From: Lichenicola sp964236105
GTDB taxonomy: Bacteria; Pseudomonadota; Alphaproteobacteria; Acetobacterales; Acetobacteraceae
NCBI GenBank assembly: GCA_964236105.1
Contig: CAXSBC010000009.1
Span: forward strand, 1 to 64,000
Reading direction: 5' to 3'
DNA: 64,000 nt
Shown: positions 52,491 through 60,053 of the stretch, piece after piece
How the letters are laid out: each line of letters starts with the position of its first letter
Position numbering within the stretch: position 1 is the stretch's first letter
Made by a program: the position numbers and the translations under genes
Notes under the pieces: model-generated
Databases searched by the model: none
Seen by the model: only the letters and a program-made list of their open reading frames with translations
Told to the model about the DNA's origin: nothing

Positions 52491-53225
52491 TCACCCCCGG
52501 ACGCCGACCCGGTAGCCGCCGGGCAGATGCGCCAGGGCCCCTGCCAGCACCTCCTGCACGCCCGACACCACGATCTGCACGCCGATGCACAGCAGGATCA
52601 GCGCCACCAGCCGGGTGACGATCCGGGCACCCGACCGGCCCAGCATCCGCACCAGACGCGGCGCGCTCGCATAGGCGATCCAGACCAGCAGGCAGACCAG
52701 GGCGGCCGCCAGGCAGGTGCCGACGGTGAACTCGATCCGGTTCAGCAGCCCGCCCTGTTCCGGACGCTCGGCGCCCAGTGCGATCGCCACCGAGATGCTG
52801 CCCGGCCCGACGGTGAACGGCATGGTCAGCGGGAAGAACGCGGTCGAGGACACATCGGCCGCCGCCGTGCGCCCCTCCTGGCTCGCCTGCCGCTCCTTGT
52901 TGGCCTCCTGGGCTTCCGGCGCCTGCAGCAGCCCCCACGCCCGCACCGCCACCACCAGCCCGCCGGCGATGCGCAGCGCGCCGATGGTGATGCCGAAGAA
53001 GGCCAGCAGCGTGCTGCCGATCCAGAGCGACACCAGCAGGATCAGGAACCCGTAGAGCGCCACCTTGCGCGCCAGCATCTGCCGTTCGGCGGCACTGCGG
53101 CCGTCGGTCACCTCGGCGAAGATCAGCGACGCGCCGAGCGGGTTGACGATCGAGAACAGGGCCGGGAACGCCAGCAGGAACGCGCCCGACACGCTGGCGA
53201 AGTTGGCGGTCTCGGCGCTCAGCAT
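52491..53225 (-). CDS. MarC family integral membrane protein
   Basis: 244 aa from ATG 53225. Six hydrophobic segments: ALFSIVNPLGASLIF early, then ALYGFLILLVSLWIGSTLL, LRIAGGLVVAVRAWGLL, the loop with FFPLTMPFTVGPGSISVAIAL, and two C-terminal helices ending ILLCIGVQIVVSGV. NPLG and MPFTVGPG are the twin motifs of the MarC/UPF0056 family. Despite the name, the family is not an antibiotic-resistance pump; its transport role is undefined. It ends close to the HNH gene (convergent). Confidence 0.93.
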   Translation of the reverse strand: MLSAETANFASVSGAFLLAFPALFSIVNPLGASLIFAEVTDGRSAAERQMLARKVALYGFLILLVSLWIGSTLLAFFGITIGALRIAGGLVVAVRAWGLLQAPEAQEANKERQASQEGRTAAADVSSTAFFPLTMPFTVGPGSISVAIALGAERPEQGGLLNRIEFTVGTCLAAALVCLLVWIAYASAPRLVRMLGRSGARIVTRLVALILLCIGVQIVVSGVQEVLAGALAHLPGGYRVGVRG

Positions 53226-53485
53226 GTCGTTGGTTGCTCCGGATGCGGGATCGGCTGCCGGCGGCGCGGCTCTACGGACGCGGGGATGCGGGTGGGATCG
53301 CCCGGCTGGGAAGCGGGCCATGGAGTCGCAATACTGTGTCGAGATCCGCCTTCGGACGCAACAAACCGGCTGCCTTGCCCCACGCGGGAGGCGGCGACCG
53401 CCAGCCCCACCCCGGCAAGCCGGCCTGAACCGTATGGGGCTTGCGTCGAGTCCGATGCTGCCCTACATGCTCCGCCACTGGCCAT

Positions 53486-53561
53486 GTCCTGTTCGTCTAG
53501 AGGCCTAGGACACCGCCCTCTCACGGCGGTAACAGGGGTTCGAATCCCCTACGGGACGCCA
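53486..53561 (+). tRNA. tRNA-Glu, anticodon CTC
   Basis: 76 bases. Acceptor arms GTCCTGT / ACGGGAC pair with one G-T wobble, the anticodon stem CCGCC / GGCGG encloses the loop CTCTCAC with anticodon CTC, and the T arm is GGGG-TTCGAAT-CCCC. The discriminator G and a genome-encoded CCA end at 53561. Its 3' end borders AT-rich accessory DNA, so it could serve as an integration site. No second copy of the tRNA 3' end is visible within the window. Confidence 0.97.
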
Positions 53562-53602
53562 TTGAATTCGTTCAGTTTCTCACTGTGTTAGAGCGTGATA
53601 AT

Positions 53603-53620
53603 ATGGTCCAAATGGACCAT
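53603..53620. promoter_or_regulatory. palindrome upstream of the AT-rich small genes
   Basis: ATGGTCCA-AA-TGGACCAT is a perfect 8+8 palindrome with a 2-base centre, 42 bp after the tRNA and 55 bp before the gene at 53675. The tight spacing suits a protein-binding site better than a terminator. It could control the two small genes downstream. Function is inferred from position. Confidence 0.4.
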
Positions 53621-53674
53621 TATCTGGCGTGATCCGCTGCAATTTTGTAGTTACCGCGTGAATAGAGACAGCGA

Positions 53675-54016
53675 ATGTGGCTCCCTCATGTGTTCTCGCT
53701 TGGGGTCACAATGATGGGTAGCCTCACACTCTTTGTTCTGACTTACACCACAGGATCGCTTCCTGCGTCGTTTTTGCGTGACATTTGGCCGGATCGATCG
53801 GACACGTTTTATGTCCGGGGCAGCTTTTTATTGACGATCCTCTTGGGTGCTATAGCCGCTACGTTTTTAAGCGCGCCGACTACTTTTCAGCAAGCTTACT
53901 TCGCTGGTTTAACATGGCCAGCTCTTCTTCCCCGTGGTGTGCGCCAAACGGCGGCACGGGCAGTCGCCCCGCCTAAACCACGATCTTCCGTTAAGAAGAA
54001 TGCGGGCAAGCGATAA
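53675..54016 (+). CDS. 113-aa small membrane protein of unknown function
   Basis: ATG 53675 to stop at 54016. Three hydrophobic segments: residues about 7-25 (MGSLTLFVLTYTTGSL), 48-66 (GSFLLTILLGAIAATFL) and a short one at about 78-90. A basic tail (KPRSSVKKNAGKR) is probably cytoplasmic. Base composition is clearly AT-richer than the chromosome, pointing to transfer. The stop overlaps the next start (TAATG), so the two are translated together. I do not recognise the family. Confidence 0.65.
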   Translation: MWLPHVFSLGVTMMGSLTLFVLTYTTGSLPASFLRDIWPDRSDTFYVRGSFLLTILLGAIAATFLSAPTTFQQAYFAGLTWPALLPRGVRQTAARAVAPPKPRSSVKKNAGKR

Positions 54017-54444
54017 TGGAGCTCCAGGAATTTAACCTGTTTTTCTGGTTATTCATGTCAGGCGTCAGCTTGGCCACAGCTGTGGCCACGGTTTTCGCTA
54101 GGGCTGCAACTCCCCAGTCAATCCAAAAGAACTTCGCCCGTCAGAAGTGGCTCTGGTCAAGTATCATTTTCCTGTTCGGGATCTGGAGCCTATTAGGAGC
54201 AGCTGTAAGTTTGCATACGCGACAGGGTGCAAACACGGGTAGCCTTCAGGAGCTTTTTGAATTCCATGTCCGGGATCAATGCGATAGCGCTATAAAAAAT
54301 CCGGATGGCTCTTGGTATCTCACTAGACCTATGACTATTAAAGGAATTCGTTTGGAAGGTAATACGTACACGCCGAACGCCATCGTGATCGACAACATCG
54401 ATATGTATGCGGTGATTGAGAAAGAGTGCGGGAGCTTACGCTAA
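54016..54444 (+). CDS. 142-aa membrane-anchored protein of unknown function
   Basis: ATG 54016, coupled to the preceding gene. Two membrane segments: residues about 8-27 and 47-68 (SSIIFLFGIWSLLGAAV). The C-terminal 70 residues are a soluble, probably periplasmic domain with two cysteines (DQCDSAIKNPDGSWYL and EKECGSLR) that may form a disulfide. AT-rich codon use is as in its neighbour. No family is recognised. The pair lies right behind tRNA-Glu and its palindrome, so it may be the surviving cargo of an integrated element. Confidence 0.65.
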   Translation: MELQEFNLFFWLFMSGVSLATAVATVFARAATPQSIQKNFARQKWLWSSIIFLFGIWSLLGAAVSLHTRQGANTGSLQELFEFHVRDQCDSAIKNPDGSWYLTRPMTIKGIRLEGNTYTPNAIVIDNIDMYAVIEKECGSLR

Positions 54445-54663
54445 GACCGATGCTCGGCCTGCTTCTGAGTTTTTACAGAAAACTTTAAGCTTTGCATGCC
54501 TGAAACAATATGTAGGGGCGTGACTCGATTTAGCTGAACAGCATCAGCGTAACTTTTCGTCCCAAACCACCTTTTGTTCTTGTTCCGTTCTCTCGTCTAT
54601 TTTCTTGCGTTATGTCGCCCCAGTGAACAGCCTCCATCGAGTGATCCAGTTGAAATCTTAGTT
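54445..54663. other. AT-rich spacer of the island
   Basis: No gene. Remains AT-rich to about 54660, where GC-rich transposase sequence begins, which marks a composition boundary. Confidence 0.4.
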
Positions 54664-54820
54664 CAACCTCATGCTGAGCGTCGGGGCTGATCCGGCCGGA
54701 CCTGGCGGAGTTGCAGGCAATCGCATCCTCGACAGGATGACCTTAGGTGCCGGAGGCCGGTAACCCAGCGAGATGTGCGGGCGCACCGTGTTGTAGTGCA
54801 CCCGCCATTGTCAAACACCG
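54664..54820 (-). pseudogene. integrase-type transposase (IS3/IS481 kind) C-terminal remnant
   Basis: The minus-strand reading WRVHYNTVRPHISLGYRPPAP is a 21-residue block (quoted here as VHYNTVRPH and SLGYRPPAP), the end of the rve DDE domain in IS3 and IS481 transposases. It runs into its own stop after about 25 more residues. Nothing upstream of it is recognisable. A dead fragment. Confidence 0.65.
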
Positions 54821-55016
54821 CCGGCCAGACGCCGAAATCGGGTTCTGGACAGGAGCCAAAGCGAGCAGAAGCATGCCAAGGCAATCATGGTCTTCGTAAG
54901 GTCGCAGGAGGAAGCGGCGGAGGCAGAGAGGCCATTCGACAGGGCAGTTGAGGCTGAGGCATTGGCGCGTCTGTCTGCGCAGGACCGCGCCGATCGTGAC
55001 CGCCTAGGGTCTTGAC

Positions 55017-55440
55017 CTATAACCAGTAGCTGATGGCGGCGGCGAGATAGACGGTGCTGGCGAAGTTGGCAGCGTGCTTGTCGTAGCGCCTAGCGATACG
55101 GCGGTCAGTCCGCTTCGCGGCCCGACCCTTCAGGCGGCAGAACATGCGCTCGATGGCATTTCGACCACGGTAGAGGACGAGGCTGAAGCAGTTTCTCCAG
55201 ATGCGGGTGCGCTTGGGCCGGATGTTCGGAACAGTGCCTTGCATTTCGATCTGCTGGCGAACGACGTTGGTGTCGTAGGCGCGGTCCGCCATGACCAGGG
55301 TCTTGCGCGGCAGGCCCTGCAGCAGAGCCTCGGCCGCCCGACAATCTGCTGCCTAGCGCCGGTGAACGAGAGGGCGATCGGACGGCCTACCACATCGGGC
55401 AGGCCGTAGATCTTGGCGAGCTGCCAGAGGCTGAGCGAGG
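55017..55440 (-). pseudogene. IS5-family transposase, frameshifted C-terminal half
   Basis: The last 91 codons are intact: ADRAYDTNVVRQQIE with the second DDE Asp, then TVPNIRPKR, YRGRNAIERMFCRLKG with the catalytic Glu, RRYDKHAANF and AAAISYWL before the stop. In another frame upstream one reads LAKIYGLPDVVGRPIALSFTGARQQ, the preceding DDE region (KIHALTDGRGRP-like). A frameshift near 55290 and loss of the 5' half make it inactive. Confidence 0.8.
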
Positions 55441-55446
55441 TTTGTG

Positions 55447-55623
55447 CTACTGCCCCGCCATTGGATCGTGGAACGATTCTTTGCTTGGGCCACACGCTGC
55501 CGTCGGCTGGTCAAGAACTACGAACGCTACGCCTCAACTCTGACTGGCTTCCAGGCCATCGCCTTCGTCGGATACATGCTCAAGCACGTGGCCGACCTCA
55601 GCCAAATGCACAACACGCTCTAG
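55447..55623 (+). pseudogene. second IS5/IS4-type transposase C-terminal remnant
   Basis: A + strand reading gives LPRHWIVERFFAWATRCRRL, then KNYERYASTLTGFQAIAFVGYML and a stop after MHNTL. It matches the RRWVVERTFAWLxRCRRLxKDYE end of IS5-type transposases. It abuts the opposite-strand IS5 remnant, so two different elements collided here. Confidence 0.7.
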
Positions 55624-55912
55624 GCCAAATCCACCTTAACTCCGAATACGGCCCACTGTTACTTTTAAAATTCTCGCGCTCATATCACAATTGTTATCTA
55701 CTGTTACAGATAGCAACTCGACCCTTTGCAATTTCACGATACCAGCTGCAACAAAACTCCGAATGACTGCTGAAACGGCTTATGCGACGTTGCCATAACG
55801 CTAAGGAGAAACAGCGCTGCCACGTTTCCAAAGGCCAGAGGCTATCTGCGAAAGGCTGGCAATCCAGCCGCCGCATAAAGGTACCGTCGCAGTAGCACTG
55901 GTTACATACGTC
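55624..55912. other. AT-rich spacer
   Basis: No gene seen; AT-rich from about 55640 to 55800. Confidence 0.35.
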
Positions 55913-56044
55913 TCAGGTCATCATCAGCCACATGCCGCCGGCGATGACAACGGTTGCGGCCGTCGCGACGCCACGGAAAACGAGGGTACCCGTATCGCGG
56001 GTGGGAAGTGTAGGCAGTTTGGTGGAGGTCGGCACGATGAACAT
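55913..56044 (-). CDS. possible 43-aa single-span membrane protein
   Basis: ATG 56044 to TGA 55913. It has a polar Thr/Pro-rich start (PTSTKLPTLPTRDTG) followed by one hydrophobic segment (VATAATVVIAGGMWLMM) reaching the C-terminus. A weak TGGA purine run precedes the start. No family is recognised. The clean membrane segment in an otherwise gene-poor stretch is the only support. Confidence 0.35.
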   Translation of the reverse strand: MFIVPTSTKLPTLPTRDTGTLVFRGVATAATVVIAGGMWLMMT

Positions 56045-56373
56045 TCCAGTCAAAAGAAGCAGCTAGCCCGCTTCGGTGGCCACCAATTGGGTGCAATGGG
56101 CCAGCGGGTCGAGAGCAGCATTTGCATAGCTCCTGCGCAGCGATCGCCCATATTTATGGCAACTTTGTCTGGAGTCGGGCGCCGGTCAGGCGCGGCAGCT
56201 GCCGATGACCTGCCTGGCCTGCCGCGGCCCGGCCGCATCCGCCTCGCCGGTCGCGGGCCGGGCGTCGGGGAAAAGACGCCCGGCGCCGCCCGTCCGCGCA
56301 GTTCCCAGACGGACTGGCGCCGGCGCCGGCAGCCGCCGCGCGCGGCGCACGGCGATGGCCTCGGTCGCGGCGG
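56045..56373. other. upstream region of the sulfotransferase gene
   Basis: About 330 bp, the composition returning to high GC near 56170. No supported gene. The frame before 56374 is open on the + strand but reads as Arg/Pro/Ala-rich shadow. Confidence 0.4.
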
Positions 56374-57489
56374 ATGCCGACGGGCCGCCGGTCCGTGATC
56401 AGCGAGGCCGACATCGTCGACGGCTACCGGTGGCTGCTGGGCCGGCTGCCGTCGGCCGAGGAGATCGCCGCGAACCATCGCCACTACCAGCCGATGGCGG
56501 CCGGCGCGGCGGAAAACCTCAGACGTCAGCTCACAGGATCGGTCGAGGCCCGCACGCAGCGGCTCCGCTTCAACCGGATCGGCCGCCTCCGCGACCACGA
56601 GCTCGACGGGCGACGGCTGGTGTTCGTGCATCTGCCGAAATGCGGCGGCACCACGTTGCACGCGATGCTGTGCTCGCAGTTCGCCTCCGACCGGATCTGT
56701 CCCGAGCGCCATGACACGCTGGGCGACTGGACCATCAACGAGCTGGCCACCTACGACCTGTTCTCGGGGCATTTCGACGTCTCCTGCTGCCGCTCGATCC
56801 CCGGCCGGCTGAGCATGGTGACGATGCTGCGGGCGCCGAAGTCGCGCCTGCTGTCGCTGTATCACTTCTGGCGGGCGCACCGGCCGCATCCCGACCGCGA
56901 TGGCTACGATCTGCTGCGGCTGGCGCGCAGCTGCTCGATCGAGGCGTTCTTCGGCCACCCGACGGTGATCGCGCACACCACTATCCGCAACGCCATGACC
57001 GGACAGCTGATCCGCACCAGCAACAAGACGCTGCTGGAACCGCAGGACCTGATCCTGTCCGATCCGGCCGCGGCACTCGAGCAGGCCTGGGCGACCCTGT
57101 GCGGCTTCACGACGTTCGGCATCATGGAGCGCTTCGAGCCGTCCCGCCTGCTGTTCAACCAGGCCCTCGGGCTCGACATGCAGCCGGTGGCGCCGCAGCA
57201 GGTGCTGGAGACGATGCTCGACACCAACGCCGAGCTGATCCGGCGCCAGCGGGAACCGGCCGGCGCCGGGCTCGACCGGCTGCTGGCTCCACTCGTCGAC
57301 ATCGATCAGCCGCTCTACGACCGGGCACTCGCGCTGTTCGAGCAGCGGGCTGCGGCACTGGCGACGCCCGCCGCACCCCCGGCCGCCACCGCCGGCCGGT
57401 CGGACGTCGCCGGCTCGGCCAGGCGCGCCTGGCCGATGCCGCCGGTGCTCAGGCGGATGGCGGGGCGAGCTCGCCGACGGGCATCCTGA
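56374..57489 (+). CDS. sulfotransferase family 2 domain protein
   Basis: 371 aa from ATG 56374 (GTG 56395 is possible). Residues about 12-55 contain VDGYRWLLGRLPSAEEI, a YRxLLGRxP module seen at the start of some glycan-modifying enzymes. The sulfotransferase core begins with FVHLPKCGGTTLH at 84-96, the 5'-phosphosulfate loop, and MLRAPKSRLLSLYHFW near 150 is the 3'-phosphate motif with Arg and Ser. It would transfer sulfate from PAPS onto a sugar or glycolipid. It is cytosolic or membrane-associated, with an Arg-rich C-terminal tail. No PAPS-synthesis genes are nearby, and no operon partner. Confidence 0.85.
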   Translation: MPTGRRSVISEADIVDGYRWLLGRLPSAEEIAANHRHYQPMAAGAAENLRRQLTGSVEARTQRLRFNRIGRLRDHELDGRRLVFVHLPKCGGTTLHAMLCSQFASDRICPERHDTLGDWTINELATYDLFSGHFDVSCCRSIPGRLSMVTMLRAPKSRLLSLYHFWRAHRPHPDRDGYDLLRLARSCSIEAFFGHPTVIAHTTIRNAMTGQLIRTSNKTLLEPQDLILSDPAAALEQAWATLCGFTTFGIMERFEPSRLLFNQALGLDMQPVAPQQVLETMLDTNAELIRRQREPAGAGLDRLLAPLVDIDQPLYDRALALFEQRAAALATPAAPPAATAGRSDVAGSARRAWPMPPVLRRMAGRARRRAS

Positions 57490-57605
57490 GCCGCCCGACG
57501 GCCATGGCGCCACCGGCAGGCAACTCGACTCCTGCCTGATCGTAGTGCAGGACGCCGAGAAGCCGCCGTGTCCCGGACGGCACAGAACGCAGGAGAGCCA
57601 TCCCC

Positions 57606-58202
57606 ATGAGATCATCCCACGCCATCGTCGCCGGCCTCGCTCTGGCGCTCGTCGCCGGCAACGCGGTGGCGCAGGTTCCGCCGCGCACGCGTGGCGTGGT
57701 GACCGCCATCAACGGCGACACCGTGACCCTGCGCAGCCACGCCGGGCCGATCACGCTCAAGCTCGCGGCCGATACCGGCTATGTCGGGGCCAGGAAGGCG
57801 TCGCTCGACGCGGTCAAGGCGGGTCGCTTCATCGGCACGGCGGCGGTGCCGCAGCCGGACGGCACGCTGAAGGCGCTCGAGGTGACGGTGTTCCCCGAGA
57901 GCATGCGCGGGTCGGGCGAGGGCAACTACGGCTGGGATCTCGGCAAGGGGTCCTCGATGACCAACGGCACCATCGGCTCGGTGATCGGCACGTCGGGACG
58001 CACCATGACCGTCGACTACAAGGGCGGCCAGAAGAAGATGATGGTGCCGGACGACGCGCCGGTGGTGGATCTGGAGCCGGGTGCGAGGGACCTCTTGAAG
58101 GTGGGCGCGCACGTGGTCAGCTTCGGTCCGAAGGATGCGGATGGCGCGGTGGAGGCCAAGCGCATCATCGTCGGTGAAGACGGCGCCGTGCCGCCGATGT
58201 AG
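57606..58202 (+). CDS. exported DUF5666-like protein
   Basis: 198 aa. A signal peptide with cleavage after AVAQ near residue 23. The mature part is an OB-like beta domain, beginning GVVTAINGDTVTLRSHAGPITL, given in two parts as GVVTAINGDTVTL and HAGPITLKL. A second similar unit follows near residue 125: GTIGSVIGTSGRTMTVDYKGGQKKM. The repeated G-x-V/I-x-x-x-x-G-x-T/R-x-x-V pattern is that of DUF5666 and related periplasmic proteins. AGGAGAG precedes the ATG. The next genes encode a cytochrome b and a molybdopterin-type oxidoreductase 65 bp downstream, so it may be part of that operon. The function is unknown. Confidence 0.8.
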   Translation: MRSSHAIVAGLALALVAGNAVAQVPPRTRGVVTAINGDTVTLRSHAGPITLKLAADTGYVGARKASLDAVKAGRFIGTAAVPQPDGTLKALEVTVFPESMRGSGEGNYGWDLGKGSSMTNGTIGSVIGTSGRTMTVDYKGGQKKMMVPDDAPVVDLEPGARDLLKVGAHVVSFGPKDADGAVEAKRIIVGEDGAVPPM

Positions 58203-58267
58203 AGCTGGTAACCGACGACGCGGCGCAGTCGTATAGAGACGGCAACGCCGGACAGGGAGCAGCGGTC

Positions 58268-58924
58268 ATGGCCGACCAGACGATCACGCCAGCGCGGCCG
58301 CTACAGCTGACGGTCATCCACCCGCTCGTCGTGCGGGTGACCCACTGGCTCAATGCGGTCGCGATCGTGGTGATGGTGGCCAGCGGCTGGCAGATCTACA
58401 ACGCCTCGCCGCTGCTGCCCTTCCGGTTCCCGGCCTGGGCGACCCTCGGCGGCTGGCTCGGCGCCGGGATCGCGTGGCATCTCGCGGCGATGTGGCTGCT
58501 GCTGGCCAACGCGGCGATCTACTTCGCCTACGGGCTGTTCGGACGCCACTTCATGCGCACCTTCCTGCCGCTGACGCCGCGTGCCTTCTTCCGCGACCTC
58601 GGCGAGGCGCTGACGCTGCGGCTGAAGCACAGGCTCGGCACCTACAACGCGGTGCAGCGGCTGCTCTACCTCGTCGTGCTGCTGCTGGGGGTGGCTGCCG
58701 TGGTGTCCGGGCTGGGGCTGTGGAAGCCGGTGCAGCTGCAGGCGATCGACGCGGTGCTCGGCGGCTACGGCACGGTGCGCTGGATCCACTTCTTCGCCAT
58801 GACCGGGATCGTGCTGTTCGTGGTGGTGCATCTGGCCTTGGTGGCGCTGGTGCCGCGGACGCTGCCGGCGATGATCACGGGACGGGCGCGCCTGGCCGCC
58901 TCGCAGGCGGAGGTCGAGCCATGA
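58268..58924 (+). CDS. cytochrome b561/Ni-Fe-hydrogenase b-type membrane protein
   Basis: 218 aa. Four main hydrophobic segments. VRVTHWLNAVAIVVMVASGWQIY places the first heme His (H in THW) and GIAWHLAAMW the second; a C-terminal pair lies in VRWIHFFAMTGIVLFVVVHLAL. This four-His, four-helix layout is that of the cytochrome b subunits that pass quinol electrons to periplasmic molybdoenzymes. AGGGAG precedes the ATG. The stop overlaps the ATG of the molybdopterin oxidoreductase (ATGA), so the two proteins are made as a pair. Confidence 0.9.
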   Translation: MADQTITPARPLQLTVIHPLVVRVTHWLNAVAIVVMVASGWQIYNASPLLPFRFPAWATLGGWLGAGIAWHLAAMWLLLANAAIYFAYGLFGRHFMRTFLPLTPRAFFRDLGEALTLRLKHRLGTYNAVQRLLYLVVLLLGVAAVVSGLGLWKPVQLQAIDAVLGGYGTVRWIHFFAMTGIVLFVVVHLALVALVPRTLPAMITGRARLAASQAEVEP

Positions 58925-59703
58925 GCGACGAGATCGGCCGGTCGCCGCAGGCGCGTGCCGAACGGCGCGCGCTGCTGCAGACGCTACAGCCGCGCCTGGA
59001 ACGGCTCGAGCGGCGCGCCTTCCTGCGCGGCGGGATGTCGCTGGGTGCCCTGACGATGCTGTCCGGCTGCAACCTGGCGGATGGCGACGCCGTCGATCGC
59101 GTGCTGCTGGCGATGTCGCGCTTCAACGACCGGGTGCAGGGGCTGCTGTTCAGCAAGACCAGGCTGGCGCCGACCTACGCCGCCAGCCGCATCACCAGGC
59201 CGTTCCCGTTCAACGCCTTCTATCCGATCGACAATGCGCCCGACACCGATGGCGACGACTGGAAGCTCGAGGTGTCCGGGCTGGTGTCGGACAAGACGCC
59301 CTGGACGCTCGACCGTCTGCGCGCGATGCCGCAGCAGGACCAGATCACCCGTCTGATCTGCGTCGAGGGCTGGAGCGCCATCGGCCAGTGGAGCGGCGTG
59401 CCGTTCGCCAGCTTCCTGCAGCATGTCGGCGCCGACACCACCGCCCGCTATGTCGGCTTCAAGTGCGCCGATCGCTACTACTCCTCCATCGACATGGCGA
59501 CGGCGCTGCACCCGCAGACGATCATGGCGCTGGATTTCGCCGGCAAGCCCCTGCCCACCGAGTTCGGCTATCCGATGCGGCTGCGCATCCCGACCAAGCT
59601 CGGCTTCAAGAACCCGAAATACATCGCCGCCGTCTTCGTCACCAACAGCTACCCGGGCGGCTACTGGGAGGACCAGGGCTACAACTGGTTCAGCGGCAGC
59701 TAG
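58921..59703 (+). CDS. Tat-exported sulfite-oxidase-fold molybdopterin oxidoreductase
   Basis: 260 aa from ATG 58921. A late leader: RRAFLRGGMSLGALTMLSGCN at residues 35-55 holds both a twin-Arg-like RRAFLRG and a lipobox LSGC, so it may be exported by Tat and lipid-anchored at Cys54. The molybdopterin domain has the Mo-binding Cys in RLICVEGWSAIGQWSG near residue 145, KCADRYYSSIDM, and a C-terminal GFKNPKYIAAVFVTN. This is the MsrP/YedY-like branch, smaller than sulfite oxidase proper. It is coupled to the cytochrome b gene, which fits electron transfer from quinol to a periplasmic sulfoxide-type substrate. It overlaps the next, opposite-strand gene tail to tail. Confidence 0.88.
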   Translation: MSDEIGRSPQARAERRALLQTLQPRLERLERRAFLRGGMSLGALTMLSGCNLADGDAVDRVLLAMSRFNDRVQGLLFSKTRLAPTYAASRITRPFPFNAFYPIDNAPDTDGDDWKLEVSGLVSDKTPWTLDRLRAMPQQDQITRLICVEGWSAIGQWSGVPFASFLQHVGADTTARYVGFKCADRYYSSIDMATALHPQTIMALDFAGKPLPTEFGYPMRLRIPTKLGFKNPKYIAAVFVTNSYPGGYWEDQGYNWFSGS

Positions 59704-60017
59704 GGCGCGAGGCGGATCTCGGTCAGCGCGCGGCCGGCAGACAGGTCCCAGACCAGCACGCGGTCCGGGCCGCCGCCGCTGAGGGCGATGGCGAGCAGCG
59801 TGTCGGACTGTCTGGCGAGCGCCGTCACCCGCGTGCCGGCGGGCTCCCGCTGCAGCGCAGGCAACGCCGCGCCGGGCACGACCGGCGCGGCGGCCACCGA
59901 TGCCGGCGCCGGATGCGCCAGCCGGTGCACGATGATCACGATCAGCGCCGTCGTGCCGACCACGATCAGCACGCCCATGCCGATCGTCAGCGCCAGCAGC
60001 GCCCTGGTCCCGCGCAT
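59700..60017 (-). CDS. DUF6476-like single-span membrane protein
   Basis: 105 aa from ATG 60017. One membrane segment near the start (LLALTIGMGVLIVVGTTALIV), then a Pro/Ala linker and a soluble tail with EPAGTRVTALA, AIALSGGGPDRVLVWDL and GRALTEIRL. This pattern matches DUF6476, a small protein that in alphaproteobacteria lies divergent from an RluA-family gene, as here (36 bp between starts). Its last four bases overlap the molybdoenzyme stop. The role is unknown. Confidence 0.8.
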   Translation of the reverse strand: MRGTRALLALTIGMGVLIVVGTTALIVIIVHRLAHPAPASVAAAPVVPGAALPALQREPAGTRVTALARQSDTLLAIALSGGGPDRVLVWDLSAGRALTEIRLAP

Positions 60018-60053
60018 CCCACCTTCTCCCGAAACAGCCGGAGCCACGCCACG

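Noticed and set aside
53486..56373. An intact prophage or integrative element behind tRNA-Glu.
   Set aside because: No integrase, no phage genes and no second copy of the tRNA end within the window; only island-like traits.
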